The notes under the pieces: model-generated
The model's database searches: none
What the model was told of the DNA's origin: nothing
The model's input: only the letters and a program-made list of their open reading frames with translations
Shown here: piece by piece, positions 1 to 8,934 of the stretch
Layout of the letters: each line of letters opens with the position of its first letter
Position numbering within the stretch: position 1 is the first letter of the stretch
Translations under genes and position numbers: made by a program
NCBI RefSeq assembly: GCF_963378085.1
Contig: NZ_OY726395.1
Location: forward strand, 4,340,001-4,404,000
Origin: Mycolicibacterium sp. MU0050
Lineage (GTDB): Bacteria; Actinomycetota; Actinomycetes; Mycobacteriales; Mycobacteriaceae
Direction of reading: 5' to 3'
DNA length: 64,000 bases

Positions 1-1380
1 CGGCTCGCCGGTGGCAGTGACGCCGATCGGGACCCGCAGCTCGTCCTCGCGGCGGCGCGGCGCCCACAGCGTCGGCACGTCGAGCTGCGTCGCGTCGGGG
101 ATGTCGAGCAGCGTCGTGAAGGTCGCGCCGCTGGTCGCCGCCGAACGCAGGCCGGCGTGCGTGGGGTTGGAGTCCCACCGCGACAACAGCCGGGCCAGAT
201 GCGCGGCCTCGTCGGTGGACAGCGCGTCGGCCTTGTTGACCGCCGGCTGCCAGCCCTTGGCGCCCCAGCGCTCGATGCGGCCGTCGGCGATCTGGAAGAC
301 CGGCTTCTCCGGATCCGGGTACTGCTCGCGGTGCGGCTGGGTGTCGGAGATCTGGATGACCGTGACGCCGGCCAGACCGGCGGACAACACCGATGCCGAC
401 AAGTCGTAACCCGGGTCGTCCACCACGATCAGCAGGTGTCGCAGCCCCAGGGCCACGGGGTCCGCGCCGTCGAACAACGGCCGTTCGGCCAGCACCGGCC
501 CGATCTTGGCGATCAGTTCGTCGGGGTTGGCGGTCAGGTAGCGCGCCGGCCCGACGCCGTCGACCGCACCCGGGATGTCCACGTGCGGCAGCCATTTGAG
601 CCAGGACCAGCTGTCGGATTCCAGTTCTGGGCTGGCCAGGGCGAGCCCAAGGACGCCGGGGTCATGCCAGGTGACGGCCTGCGCGATCCAGGACCGCACC
701 GCGGCGTGCACCTCCTCGGCGTCACCCAACACCGTGATCCGGGACAGCTTGGTCAGGTCCAGGCCGGTCGGGGCGTTGCGCACGGTGCGCTGCGCGTCCA
801 GCAGGCTGCGCAATGCGCTGTGCGACACCGGTTCCAGGTCGATCTCGTCGACGGTGTCCTTGACCCGCAGACCGGTGTCCAGCGGAACGTCGTTGAGGCC
901 GGTGCGGATCAGCAGGAAATCGGAGTCGTGCGGATCGCGCTCCCACTGCCGCCGCGAGCCGGGGATGGTCGCGAGTTCCTCGGGCTCGGGGTGCGACCAC
1001 TGGAGCGCGGCGCGCTGATCGGCGGCCTGGGCGCGGATGTTGTCGCGCACCACCGACAGGTACCGCAGGTAGTCGGCGCGCTCGGCGTCGATCTCCTCGG
1101 TGCGCAGATTGTTGTTGTTGCCGCGGTAGAGCGCAGTCGCGGCCAGCAGCAGCACGAACGGGAAGAACAGCATCTGCGGGGAGATCAGCCGCATCCCGGT
1201 GGCCACCATCGCGACGATCATGCCGACGATCAGGATCACGATCATGTACGGCAGGGCCCGGCGCAGCAGCGACGGCGGGACCGCGCGCGGCAGTTCCGGG
1301 GGCGCCTCGATGGTGATGGTGCCCTTGCGAACCTCGGGCCGGGGCAGTCGCCGACGGGCCTCGAAAATCAACCTGCTCAT
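1..1380 (-). CDS. eccC3: ESX-3 type VII secretion ATPase EccC3, N-terminal part
   Basis: Membrane-anchored FtsK/SpoIIIE-type ATPase that drives substrate export through ESX-3, the mycobacterial system for iron and zinc acquisition. The reading frame opens at ATG 1380 ([17 protein letters not shown]) and runs off the left edge after about 460 codons. Two membrane segments are visible at about residues 38-58 ([15 protein letters not shown]) and 64-82 ([15 protein letters not shown]). They are followed by the ESX-3-typical [17 protein letters not shown] and the stalk domain. The fragment stops just before the first Walker A, so none of the three ATPase domains is in the window. The start overlaps the eccB3 stop as ATGA, showing translational coupling. 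N-terminal similarity to Rv0284 (from memory) makes the family assignment firm. Confidence 0.96.
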   Translation of the reverse strand, partial: MSRLIFEARRRLPRPEVRKGTITIEAPPELPRAVPPSLLRRALPYMIVILIVGMIVAMVATGMRLISPQMLFFPFVLLLAATALYRGNNNNLRTEEIDAERADYLRYLSVVRDNIRAQAADQRAALQWSHPEPEELATIPGSRRQWERDPHDSDFLLIRTGLNDVPLDTGLRVKDTVDEIDLEPVSHSALRSLLDAQRTVRNAPTGLDLTKLSRITVLGDAEEVHAAVRSWIAQAVTWHDPGVLGLALASPELESDSWSWLKWLPHVDIPGAVDGVGPARYLTANPDELIAKIGPVLAERPLFDGADPVALGLRHLLIVVDDPGYDLSASVLSAGLAGVTVIQISDTQPHREQYPDPEKPVFQIADGRIERWGAKGWQPAVNKADALSTDEAAHLARLLSRWDSNPTHAGLRSAATSGATFTTLLDIPDATQLDVPTLWAPRRREDELRVPIGVTATGEP

Positions 1381-2936
1381 CGGTTCTCCATCCCGCCCGT
1401 GGTGTACGCGGTCAGCGCATCGCTCTTCGACAGTGCGGGACCTGCGCTGAACAGTGACAGAACCGACCACGGGATGGCCGTCGCGGGCGGGGTCAACCCC
1501 AGTGCCTCAACGGTTTTGGCCAGTTCGTCTTGATTGGCACCCTCGATGCCGTAACGCACGCCGGTGTCGGCCACCCAGAACAGCGAGCCGGCGATCGGCG
1601 AGGTGGGCTCCTGCCCCACGGTCTGGGTGAAGAAGCCGGTGCCCACGGGCATCGCGACCCGGGCGGCGGTGATGCCGGACCGGCTGGGCGTCAGGTCCAG
1701 CGGACGCACGTCGTCGGCGATCGGCAGGGCCGCACCCGACAGCAGGCTCAGGGAGCTGGTGCTGGCGTCGACGGCCTTGGCCCACCGCACGCAGCTGATG
1801 GGCGCGGAGTCGGCGTCGACGATGGTCATCCGCTGCGCCGGGAAGCTTGCGGTGTCCAGCAGCCGCGACTCCGGCAGCCGGGCGATCTCGTCGGCATCCA
1901 GCCGCGGCGGCTGGTCCAGCCCGAAGGAGTCGGTGTTGCGCATCAGGGTGGCGAACGTCTGGGAGACCGGTTGTAGCCCGTCGGGCAGCACCGCGTAGTG
2001 CAGCAGGGTGCCGTCGGCGCCATAGGCCACGACGACCGCGCCGACCGGTGCCGGGACCGACAGCGGGAACTGCGGGGCGGCACCGGCTTCCGGGATGGCC
2101 GGCGGGCGCAGCGGCGCGCCTTCCGGGATGGCGTTGAACAGGCCCGGCGAAATGTACCGGGGGGCAGGAACATTGGCCTCGAAGCCCAGCGCCGCGGTGA
2201 CGGCCCGGTCGGCCAGGTCGATCGCGCTGCGACGGCCGTTCCACAGCAGCCAGGTGCCCGCGCCGCCGTCGACCAGGATGGCCTCGTCCTCGGCCAACGC
2301 CGCGGCCCGCTCGCTGCCCTCGGCCGGGGCGCCGGCGATCACGGTGACGCCAGGGTTGGTGGCGCCGACGCCGTCGCAGACGGTCCAGTCCGCGTCGCGC
2401 ACCGGGTTCTGCACCATCCGCTCGGGCGCGCCGGGAATCCCGACCATGTTGCCGCGCGGCAACTTGTCCAGTTGGGCACTGCGCACGCCGGCGGGCTTGG
2501 CGGCCTCGCCGGCGATCAGGCGCGCCGAGGTGAGGTTGAGCACCGGATGCAGCCGGTCGTTGACCCGGACGTACATCGCCGAGCTGTCGCGGTCGGTGAG
2601 GACCACGCTGTTGCCCACGTCGCCGCCGGGCCGGATCCACGAGAACACCAGGCAGCCAAGCAAACCCGTCACCACAGCGAGGACGCCGACGAGCACGCCG
2701 CGGGTCTGGGTGCGCAGCGGGTCCACCAACATGCGGGTGTCGTGCAGCGCGACGCCCGAGGCCAACCGGCGCACCACGAAGCGCCAGCCGGTGACCTGAT
2801 GCTTGGTGACGAAACCGCGGCGGTAGGTGACCCCTTCGGGGTTCTTGTTCTCCGGGGTCCGCGACGCGAAGGACCGCCGGTCCTCGAGGTTGTCGCCCTC
2901 GTCCTCGCCGAGGGGGCGACGTCCGGTGCCGCTCAT
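1377..2936 (-). CDS. eccB3: ESX-3 type VII secretion membrane protein EccB3
   Basis: Core subunit of the ESX-3 membrane complex, with one transmembrane helix and a large periplasmic domain. At 519 aa the length is usual for EccB. The cytoplasmic N terminus ([32 protein letters not shown], in two parts around residues 20-51) matches the EccB3 signature. The membrane helix lies at about residues 80-100 ([20 protein letters not shown]). The periplasmic repeats include [14 protein letters not shown] and [19 protein letters not shown], and the C terminus carries [16 protein letters not shown]. The start overlaps the eccA3 stop (ATGA) and the stop overlaps the eccC3 start, so eccA3-eccB3-eccC3 is one tightly coupled operon. 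Confidence 0.96.
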   Translation of the reverse strand: MSGTGRRPLGEDEGDNLEDRRSFASRTPENKNPEGVTYRRGFVTKHQVTGWRFVVRRLASGVALHDTRMLVDPLRTQTRGVLVGVLAVVTGLLGCLVFSWIRPGGDVGNSVVLTDRDSSAMYVRVNDRLHPVLNLTSARLIAGEAAKPAGVRSAQLDKLPRGNMVGIPGAPERMVQNPVRDADWTVCDGVGATNPGVTVIAGAPAEGSERAAALAEDEAILVDGGAGTWLLWNGRRSAIDLADRAVTAALGFEANVPAPRYISPGLFNAIPEGAPLRPPAIPEAGAAPQFPLSVPAPVGAVVVAYGADGTLLHYAVLPDGLQPVSQTFATLMRNTDSFGLDQPPRLDADEIARLPESRLLDTASFPAQRMTIVDADSAPISCVRWAKAVDASTSSLSLLSGAALPIADDVRPLDLTPSRSGITAARVAMPVGTGFFTQTVGQEPTSPIAGSLFWVADTGVRYGIEGANQDELAKTVEALGLTPPATAIPWSVLSLFSAGPALSKSDALTAYTTGGMENR

Positions 2937-4789
2937 GCGGGCACCGTCAGGCCGAGTCCGCGCAGCAACGGCGTGACCGCGTTGCTCACATCGCTGGCGG
3001 TGATGGTCATCAGCTCCTCATCCGTGAATTCATGCGCTCCGCCTGTCGCGGAGGTGTCCAGATGGTCGAGGCGGAACTCGCGCTCCTCCTCCGAACGCTC
3101 GACCACGTTGCGGACAAAGCGGCCGTTACCGGCGATGTCGAGGCTGCGGCGGTCCACCCCGTTGGCGTCGGGCATGGTTGTCGACGCCAGGTGGTTGCAC
3201 AGCACCTGCAGGTCGTCGAGGGCGGCCTGCTCGAACACGCTGTCGCGCTGGCGGGCCATGGCGCTCGCGATCTCGACGAGTTCGCCCGGGGTGTACGACG
3301 GGAAGTCGATGCTGCGGGTGAAGCGCGAGCGCAGACCCTCGTTGGTGTCCAGGAAGCGGTCCAGGTCGGCCCGGTAGCCGGCGATGATGACGACGAGGCG
3401 GTCGCGGTCGTTCTCCATGCGGGCCAGCAGGGTATCGATGGCGACCAGACCGAAGTCGTTCTTGGCGCCGGTGGCCACCAGGGCGTAGGCCTCGTCGAGG
3501 AACAACACGCCGTCCAGGGCGCTGTCGATGATGGCGTTGGTCTTGGCCTCGGTCTCACCGATGTGCTGACCGATCAGGTCCGCCCGGTGCACCTCGCGGA
3601 CGTTCTCCTTCTTCAGCAGCCCTAGGCCGCAGTAGATCTTGGCAACGACACGGGCGATGGTCGTCTTGCCGGTTCCGGGCGGGCCGGCGAACACCAGGTG
3701 ATGGGAGCGCTGCGCGACGGCCAGTCCGCGCTCCTGGCGCAGCAGCGCCATGGCCACCGAGCTCTTCAGCCGCGCGACCTGATCCTTGACCTCTTCGAGG
3801 CCGATGAATTCGCCGAGCTGTTCTTCGGCCTCCGCCAGCAGCGCGGCCTTGCGTTCGTGCGCATCGGGATCGACGAAATCGGCGTCGGTGGGCTCGGTTT
3901 CGGGATCCCACGGGTCGGTGCGTGCGTCGATGCGCGCCGCGGTCGTGGTGACGATGCCGAACGTCGGGTCCGACAAAGCCTCGGACACCTGCTCGTTCTC
4001 CGGGTTGGCCGCATAGAGATCCTGCAGCACCTCGGCGGCGTCTTCCTCGAGGCCGTGCGCACGCAGGGCCAGCGCCTTGGCCAGCGAACCGTCGACCACG
4101 GCGACGGCGATGGGCCCCTCGGGGTCCTCGAGATAGGACAGCGCGGGCGCGAACATGCCCAGTCGGGCCAGCGCGGTGCCCAGCGCGACCTTGACCGCGT
4201 GGGCGAACGTCTCGTCGAGCGCCTTGTCGTTGACGATGGGGGTCAGCAGCTTGACCACGTCGGCCCACCGCTCGGCGCGGAACTGGATGGCGGTGCGCAC
4301 CCAGCGGGCGTCGTGCCAGTCCGGGCGCCGCTCGGCGACCTCGGCGACGACGGCGTCGGCCTCGGCGAGCTGACCGTCCGCGGCCAGGGTGGCGGCGTAG
4401 GCGATCCGGAAGTCGTCGGGTTCGCATGCCCGCAGCTGCAGGTACAGCCCGGTGTCATAGGTGAACCCGAGCGTCTTGGGGGCGAGTTCGATCTTGCGCT
4501 GCAGGAGACCGGCGGTGTTGACGGTGGCGGCGACGTTGCGCAGCACCTGCGGCGAGGTGTCGCCGGCGGCGGCGAGGCCGATCCAGGCGTCGCACTGCTC
4601 GTGGGCGATTCGGGTGAGCGCGGTGAAGCCGGTGCGGGCCGCGGTGAGGTCCGCGGGCCGTTGGCGTTCGTACACCTTCAGGCCGAGCGCTTTGGCGCAC
4701 GTCGCAAACCGGCTGACGACGTCGTCGTCGACCCGGGTGGCGTGCACCGTGAGGATGTCACTCCCGATTTCTGCGGTTCCCATAGTCAT
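2933..4789 (-). CDS. eccA3: ESX-3 AAA+ ATPase EccA3
   Basis: Cytosolic CbxX/CfqX-type AAA+ ATPase of ESX-3, thought to handle substrates or disassemble substrate-chaperone complexes. It has 618 aa, the usual length. Residues 1-290 form a helical TPR-like region. The AAA+ domain follows, with Walker A GPPGTGKT at about 369-376, Walker B VLFLDEA at about 428-434, and arginine-rich sensor segments after that. It is the first gene of the operon and starts 86 bp downstream of an IdeR-type box, in line with iron control of ESX-3 in mycobacteria. The orthologue is Rv0282 (family knowledge). The start ATG 4789 lacks a strong ribosome site; MTMGTAEIGS contains a second Met two codons later. Confidence 0.95.
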   Translation of the reverse strand: MTMGTAEIGSDILTVHATRVDDDVVSRFATCAKALGLKVYERQRPADLTAARTGFTALTRIAHEQCDAWIGLAAAGDTSPQVLRNVAATVNTAGLLQRKIELAPKTLGFTYDTGLYLQLRACEPDDFRIAYAATLAADGQLAEADAVVAEVAERRPDWHDARWVRTAIQFRAERWADVVKLLTPIVNDKALDETFAHAVKVALGTALARLGMFAPALSYLEDPEGPIAVAVVDGSLAKALALRAHGLEEDAAEVLQDLYAANPENEQVSEALSDPTFGIVTTTAARIDARTDPWDPETEPTDADFVDPDAHERKAALLAEAEEQLGEFIGLEEVKDQVARLKSSVAMALLRQERGLAVAQRSHHLVFAGPPGTGKTTIARVVAKIYCGLGLLKKENVREVHRADLIGQHIGETEAKTNAIIDSALDGVLFLDEAYALVATGAKNDFGLVAIDTLLARMENDRDRLVVIIAGYRADLDRFLDTNEGLRSRFTRSIDFPSYTPGELVEIASAMARQRDSVFEQAALDDLQVLCNHLASTTMPDANGVDRRSLDIAGNGRFVRNVVERSEEEREFRLDHLDTSATGGAHEFTDEELMTITASDVSNAVTPLLRGLGLTVPA

Positions 4790-4845
4790 TTCCGGTGGGA
4801 CGCAGCGTGCGGCCGCCCCACCCGTTCTCCTAGGCCTCTTACTGG

Positions 4846-4878
4846 CGTGAAGTAGTTCACGTTAACTTGCAGAAGTTA
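4846..4878. promoter_or_regulatory. Two further inverted repeats beside the IdeR box
   Basis: CGTGAA-gtag-TTCACG (4846-4861) and TAACTT-gcag-AAGTTA (4863-4878) stand side by side between the IdeR box and eccA3, the second sharing three bases with the IdeR box. Both have 6-bp arms around a 4-bp centre. They could be extra metal-regulator operators. Neither matches the TGAAAATNATTTTCA-like Zur box, so the regulator is unknown. Confidence 0.45.
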
Positions 4879-4894
4879 GCATTGCATAAGCTAA
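4876..4894. promoter_or_regulatory. IdeR-type iron box upstream of ESX-3 operon
   Basis: The 19-bp sequence TTAGCATTGCATAAGCTAA is an inverted repeat (TTAGC/GCTAA arms) and fits the spacing and outer bases of the IdeR consensus TTAGGTTAGGCTAACCTAA. It lies 87 bp in front of the eccA3 start codon. IdeR control of the ESX-3 promoter is established in M. tuberculosis and M. smegmatis; binding here is inferred. Confidence 0.75.
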
Positions 4895-5038
4895 CTGTCG
4901 AGACGTTCGGTCGGGTGACATCGACGCGCGGGGAAACCGCCAGCAGCCTGCTGAGCTGCACTTATGCGAAAACTGGCGAAGTGACCGCCCGGGGTGTGGC
5001 CAGAGCCACAACGCGAGTTCGCTCAGACGCCCCGGGGG

Positions 5039-5917
5039 CTAAACCAGCGGCCGGCCGGTACGCACCCGCCAGTCCAGATCCTTGAGCAGCACGTTGAACG
5101 GGAACCGCCGCAGGAATCCGGGCAACAGGTTGTTGACGGTCCGAAGCACACCCATCAGGCGGTCGAAGCGGCGCTGCCGCTGCGGATCCCAGGGCAGCTG
5201 CATCTCGTCGCGGAACCGCTGCGGCAGGAAACCCGTCGTGATCAACAGCCAGAGCGCCTCGTGGCGCTTCTGCAGGAAGCCGGGCAACGTGAGGCCGCGC
5301 AGGCGGTTGGCCGCGATCGGGTACAGGTACTCCCGCACGGCGTCGTCGATGTGGACCTGTTCCAGGGAGTCCTGCCAGTACCGCTCGAAGGCGGCGCGGT
5401 CGGCCGGCCACATCTCCTCGGGCACCTGCAAGGTGGTGGCCAGCGGCATGCCGTCGGCGTAGTGCCGGTCGGCGGTCTGCTCGTCCATCTCACCGATGAA
5501 GGTGCGGTAGACGTCGACGCCGCCCTTGTACAGGCAGGCCCCGACCCACAGCTGCAGATCCTTGTCGAAGGCGTTGTAGGCGACCGGGCTCTTGCTGTCC
5601 TCGTTCGAGTACACCTGCGCGTGGGCGCGGTTGACCGCGCGGCGGAAGGCGGCCTTCTGCTCGTCGGAGCCGCGGCTGGCCACGGCCAGGTAGGTGAACG
5701 TGGTGCGGGCCCGCTTGATGGGGTGCCGGTCCACCCGGCCGCTTTCCACTCGGCTCTCCATCACGCCGTAGCCCACGCCGGGCCGGGCCAGCTGCATGAT
5801 GACGTTCGCGGGTCCCGCGAGCAGCGCGACGCCCATCAGGCCGTCGTCGATGCTCGCTCCCCGGCCCAGCACCGGACGGCGTCGCACGGGTGCGGGACTT
5901 ACTTCGCTGATCGTCAT
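5039..5917 (-). CDS. MpaB-like oxygenase family protein (DUF2236)
   Basis: Protein of 292 aa of the MpaB/DUF2236 family, whose members include latex-clearing and mycophenolic-acid pathway oxygenases. It resembles Rv0276. Visible family features are GVALLAGPANVIMQLARPGVG near residues 29-49, SRVESGRVDRHPIKRARTTFTYLA, and the central WVGACLYKGGVDVYRTF. The conserved Arg/His pattern suggests a haem-type cofactor, but the substrate is unknown. The gene is divergent from a TetR gene with only 81 bp between, so that regulator is its likely repressor, as in the Rv0275c-Rv0276 pair. The C-terminal stop is followed by the ESX-3 promoter region. Confidence 0.85.
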   Translation of the reverse strand: MTISEVSPAPVRRRPVLGRGASIDDGLMGVALLAGPANVIMQLARPGVGYGVMESRVESGRVDRHPIKRARTTFTYLAVASRGSDEQKAAFRRAVNRAHAQVYSNEDSKSPVAYNAFDKDLQLWVGACLYKGGVDVYRTFIGEMDEQTADRHYADGMPLATTLQVPEEMWPADRAAFERYWQDSLEQVHIDDAVREYLYPIAANRLRGLTLPGFLQKRHEALWLLITTGFLPQRFRDEMQLPWDPQRQRRFDRLMGVLRTVNNLLPGFLRRFPFNVLLKDLDWRVRTGRPLV

Positions 5918-5998
5918 GGGCCACCTGATCGACTAAATGTGAGAACGGTTGTTTCCTGATATTGCCCGAGGCGCGGATTGAGTGTCAAGATGGAGGAC

Positions 5999-6613
5999 AT
6001 GGCTCGCCCGTACCGCGGGGTCGATGCCTCCGAGCGGCTGGCCCAGCGTCGGCAGCGGTTTCTGGACGCCGGCCTGGAACTGCTCGGCGGCCAGGTGAAC
6101 CCCGATGACCTCACCGTGCGGGCCATCTGTGCGCAATCCGGCCTCACCGTGCGCTACTTCTACGAGAACTTCACCGACAAGGACGCCTTCGTCGAGGCGG
6201 TCTTCGACTCCGTCACCGCGCAGTTGGCCACCACCACCCAGGCCGCCGTCGCCACCGCTGCACCCGGCCAGCAAAACCGGGCCGGCATCACCAACATGAT
6301 CCGCACCATCGCCGAGGACACCCGCGTGGGACGGCTGCTGTTCAGCAAGCAGCTGTCCAACGCGACGCTGTTGCGGCTACGGCTCAAGCATCAGGGGATG
6401 TTCATCGCCCTGGCCGGCCAGCACATCCAGGACGCCCTGCACGTGGGCGGTAGCAACCGGTTGGCCGGCACCACCCACTTCGTCCTCGGCGGCATGCAAC
6501 AGGCGATCAGCGCCTGGCTGGCCGGCGAGGTCAAGCTCACCGCGGACCAACTCGTGGACCTGCTGGTGGACGTCCTCGCCGACCTCAACGACCCCGGCCT
6601 GTTTCGCGGCTAG
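5999..6613 (+). CDS. TetR family transcriptional regulator (Rv0275c-like)
   Basis: DNA-binding repressor of 204 aa with an N-terminal helix-turn-helix (LTVRAICAQSGLTVRYFYENF, about residues 36-56, then TDKDAFVEAVF) and a helical ligand-binding domain. The start is uncertain: TTG 5978, ATG 5990 and ATG 5999 are all in frame. I prefer 5999 (MARPYRGVDASERL) because GGAGG lies directly before it and the protein then has normal TetR length. It is divergent from the MpaB-like gene and probably controls it. The stop codon overlaps that of the convergent VOC gene in the four bases CTAG at 6610-6613. Confidence 0.88.
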   Translation: MARPYRGVDASERLAQRRQRFLDAGLELLGGQVNPDDLTVRAICAQSGLTVRYFYENFTDKDAFVEAVFDSVTAQLATTTQAAVATAAPGQQNRAGITNMIRTIAEDTRVGRLLFSKQLSNATLLRLRLKHQGMFIALAGQHIQDALHVGGSNRLAGTTHFVLGGMQQAISAWLAGEVKLTADQLVDLLVDVLADLNDPGLFRG

Positions 6614-7182
6614 CTCGCCGGCACCCGCCGGTCGGCGGCCGTCTTCGGCACCGTGACGGTGTCGCCGGCCTCGAACTGCCGTGTCCAACAGGCGAACTCG
6701 AGGGTGATGCCGTCCGGGTCCAGGAAGTAGAAGGACCGCACGTAGACCCCGGGGTGCACCTCGCGGGCCACCTGCCACTCGCTCTCGTCGTGATTGAGGA
6801 CCGGACCTACCCGCACCCCCTTGTCCTTGAGCTTGCGTCGGTACTCGTCGAACTTCTCCTCGGGCACGTGGAAAGCGAGGTGATTCATGGTGCTCACCGC
6901 CGACACGATCTCGCCCAGCCCGGGCAGGGCGTCCGGCGAGGAGACCAGGGGCACCCGGTCGGGCGCCTCGGCAAACCAGAAGAACGCCACGCAGGACCCG
7001 CCCCCGGCGTCGAAGAAGAAGTGCTGGCCCATCCCGCCGGGCAGGTCCAGTGACTTGATGAGCGGCATGCCGAGGACCCCGGAGTAGAAGTCCACCGTGC
7101 GTTGCATGTCCGAGCAGACCAGGGCGGTGTGGTGGATGCCGCCCAGTTCGAACTCGGTGTTGGTGTTGTGCGGCTTGATCAT
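6610..7182 (-). CDS. VOC family (glyoxalase/extradiol dioxygenase fold) protein
   Basis: Protein of 190 aa with paired beta-alpha-beta-beta-beta modules of the vicinal oxygen chelate fold. The first metal ligand is likely the His in GGIHHTALVCSDMQRTVDFY (about residue 18). A central His lies in MNHLAFHVPEEKFDEY, and the acidic ligand is the Glu in DPDGITLEFACW. The organisation resembles ring-cleavage dioxygenases and Rv0274-like proteins. The substrate is unknown. It is divergent from the TetR gene at 7241, with 58 bp between and an inverted repeat at 7186-7207 that could serve both genes. Confidence 0.87.
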   Translation of the reverse strand: MIKPHNTNTEFELGGIHHTALVCSDMQRTVDFYSGVLGMPLIKSLDLPGGMGQHFFFDAGGGSCVAFFWFAEAPDRVPLVSSPDALPGLGEIVSAVSTMNHLAFHVPEEKFDEYRRKLKDKGVRVGPVLNHDESEWQVAREVHPGVYVRSFYFLDPDGITLEFACWTRQFEAGDTVTVPKTAADRRVPAS

Positions 7183-7185
7183 AAT

Positions 7186-7207
7186 CTGAATGTAACATCA
7201 GGTTCAG
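7186..7207. promoter_or_regulatory. Candidate TetR operator between VOC and TetR genes
   Basis: An imperfect palindrome with CTGAA/TTCAG ends spans 22 bp. It sits 4 bp upstream of the VOC start codon and 34 bp before the GTG start of the divergent TetR gene, a typical position for an autoregulated operator. The inner bases are only partly symmetric. Confidence 0.4.
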
Positions 7208-7240
7208 TTGTGCCCAAGCAAATCGGCGTGAGGACATTCG

Positions 7241-7849
7241 GTGACCCAACCGACCCGACGGGGTAGGGCGACCCAGGCCGCCATCGACGCGGCGGCCCGC
7301 GCGGTGATCGCCCGAAAGGGCATCCTGGCCGCCACCGTGGCCGACATCGCCGCCGAGGCCGGCCGCTCCACGGCGTCGTTCTACAACTATTACGACTCCA
7401 AGGAAGCCATGGTCCGCGCCTGGGCGCTGCGGTTCCGGGACGAGGCCACCGACCGCGCGCGCGGCGCCACCCGGCACGGCCTGACCGACGCCGAGCGCGT
7501 GCACGAGGCCGCGGCCGCGCACTGGCACACCTACCGGCGCCGGCTCGCGGAGATGATCAGCGTCTCGCAGCTGGCCATGGTGAACGCCGACTTCGCCCGC
7601 CACTGGGAACAGATGTGCGCCATCCCCACCGACTACATCACCGACATGGTCACCCGCGCCCAGCAGCGGGGCTACTGCCCCGACGACGACCCCCGCCTGC
7701 TGGCCCAGGCCATCGTGTCGATGCTCAACCAGTTCTGCTACCTGCAACTGGCCGGCCGACCCGACGGCGCCGCGGACGTCGACGACCAGGCCTGCATCCG
7801 CACGCTGACGAACATCTTCTACCGCGCCATCTTCAGCAAGGAGCCGTGA
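7241..7849 (+). CDS. TetR family transcriptional regulator (Rv0273c-like)
   Basis: Repressor of 202 aa starting at GTG 7241, with AGGA seven bases upstream. The helix-turn-helix is at about residues 27-55 (ATVADIAAEAGRSTASFYNYYDS, in two parts, then KEAMVRAWALRF). The ligand domain is helical and typical in length. Its TGA stop overlaps the ATG of the following alpha/beta hydrolase gene (TGATG), so regulator and enzyme are co-translated. It probably controls itself, the divergent VOC gene, and the hydrolase-dehydrogenase pair downstream. Confidence 0.9.
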   Translation: MTQPTRRGRATQAAIDAAARAVIARKGILAATVADIAAEAGRSTASFYNYYDSKEAMVRAWALRFRDEATDRARGATRHGLTDAERVHEAAAAHWHTYRRRLAEMISVSQLAMVNADFARHWEQMCAIPTDYITDMVTRAQQRGYCPDDDPRLLAQAIVSMLNQFCYLQLAGRPDGAADVDDQACIRTLTNIFYRAIFSKEP

Positions 7850-8934
7850 TGACCACCGAGATTGTCCGCAAGTTCATCGGCATGGAATCCCCCACCGGCG
7901 AACGCCAGGGCGCCGGCGGGCACCCCTGCCAGGGGCTTTATCACCACGCGGCGGGGCAACGCCCCCGCGTCGCGATGATCGCCACGCATTATCAGATCGA
8001 CTTCTCCGAGCATTACCTCGCCGAGTACATGGCCGCCCGCGGCATCGGCTTCCTGGGCTGGAACACCCGGTTCCGCGGCTTCGAGAGCAGCTTCGTCCTG
8101 GATCACGCGCTGGTGGACATCGGCGTCGGGGTGCGCTGGCTGCGCGAGGTCGCCGGGGTGGACACCGTTGTGCTGCTGGGCAATTCCGGCGGCGGTTCGC
8201 TGATGGCGGCCTACCAGGCGCACGCCGCGCACGGCGAGGGTCTGGCCGAACTGCTGCCGGCCGACGCCTACATCGCCAGCGCGGCCCACCCCGGTCGCCC
8301 CGAGGTGTTGACCGCGTGGATGGACGCCGCCGTCGTCGACGAGAACGACCCGGTGGCCACCGACCCCGAACTGGATCTGTTCGACGGCCGGCACCGCCCG
8401 CCGTTCTCGTCGGAGTTCGTGGCCCGCTACCGAGAAGCCCAGATCGCCCGCAACGAGGCCATCACCGACTGGGCCGAGGCCGAACTGCAACGGGTGCGCG
8501 CCGCAGGCTTTTCCGATCGGCCGTTCACGGTGTGCCGGACCTGGGCCGACCCGCGGATGGTCGACCCGACCATCGAACCCACCAACCGCGCCCCCAACCT
8601 CTGCTACGCCGGCGAACCCCGGCAGGCGAACCGCTCGACCCGCGGCATCGCCGCGGCCACCACGCTGCGCAACTGGCTGGGCATGTGGAGCCTGCGGCAT
8701 GCCAAGACCCGCGCCGAACCGCACCTGGCGCGCATCGACTGCCCCGCCCTGGTGATCAACGCCGATCAGGACACCGGCGTTTTCCCGTCCGACGCCGCGC
8801 GCATCCACGACGCGCTGGCCAGCACCGACAAGTCCCGGGCGGCCATCGACACCGACCACTACTTCACGACCCCGGGGGCCCGCGACGAGCAGGCGGATAC
8901 CATCGCCGCATGGATCAGGAAAAGATGGGCTTGA
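7849..8934 (+). CDS. Alpha/beta hydrolase (Rv0272c-like)
   Basis: Hydrolase of 361 aa. The nucleophile elbow is GNSGGGS (G-x-S-x-G, about residues 109-115), preceded by a beta strand VDTVVLLG. A likely acid residue lies in CPALVINADQDTGVFP, and the catalytic His may be in DTDHYFTTPGARDEQ near the C terminus. The true start is ATG 7849, overlapping the TetR stop; an upstream in-frame extension lies inside the TetR gene and is not credible. Its 3' end overlaps the next dehydrogenase gene by about 10 bp. The substrate is unknown; an ester or CoA-linked intermediate is plausible from context. Confidence 0.88.
   Translation: MTTEIVRKFIGMESPTGERQGAGGHPCQGLYHHAAGQRPRVAMIATHYQIDFSEHYLAEYMAARGIGFLGWNTRFRGFESSFVLDHALVDIGVGVRWLREVAGVDTVVLLGNSGGGSLMAAYQAHAAHGEGLAELLPADAYIASAAHPGRPEVLTAWMDAAVVDENDPVATDPELDLFDGRHRPPFSSEFVARYREAQIARNEAITDWAEAELQRVRAAGFSDRPFTVCRTWADPRMVDPTIEPTNRAPNLCYAGEPRQANRSTRGIAAATTLRNWLGMWSLRHAKTRAEPHLARIDCPALVINADQDTGVFPSDAARIHDALASTDKSRAAIDTDHYFTTPGARDEQADTIAAWIRKRWA

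Noticed and set aside
4846..4861. CGTGAA-gtag-TTCACG as a Zur box
   Set aside because: The Zur consensus I know has TGAAAATNATTTTCA-like A/T-rich arms; only the outer bases agree, so I report it only as an unassigned inverted repeat.
4867..5085. 72-codon plus-strand frame in the ESX-3 promoter region
   Set aside because: It has no ribosome site, spans the IdeR box and enters the 3' end of the opposite gene; the composition is not coding-like.
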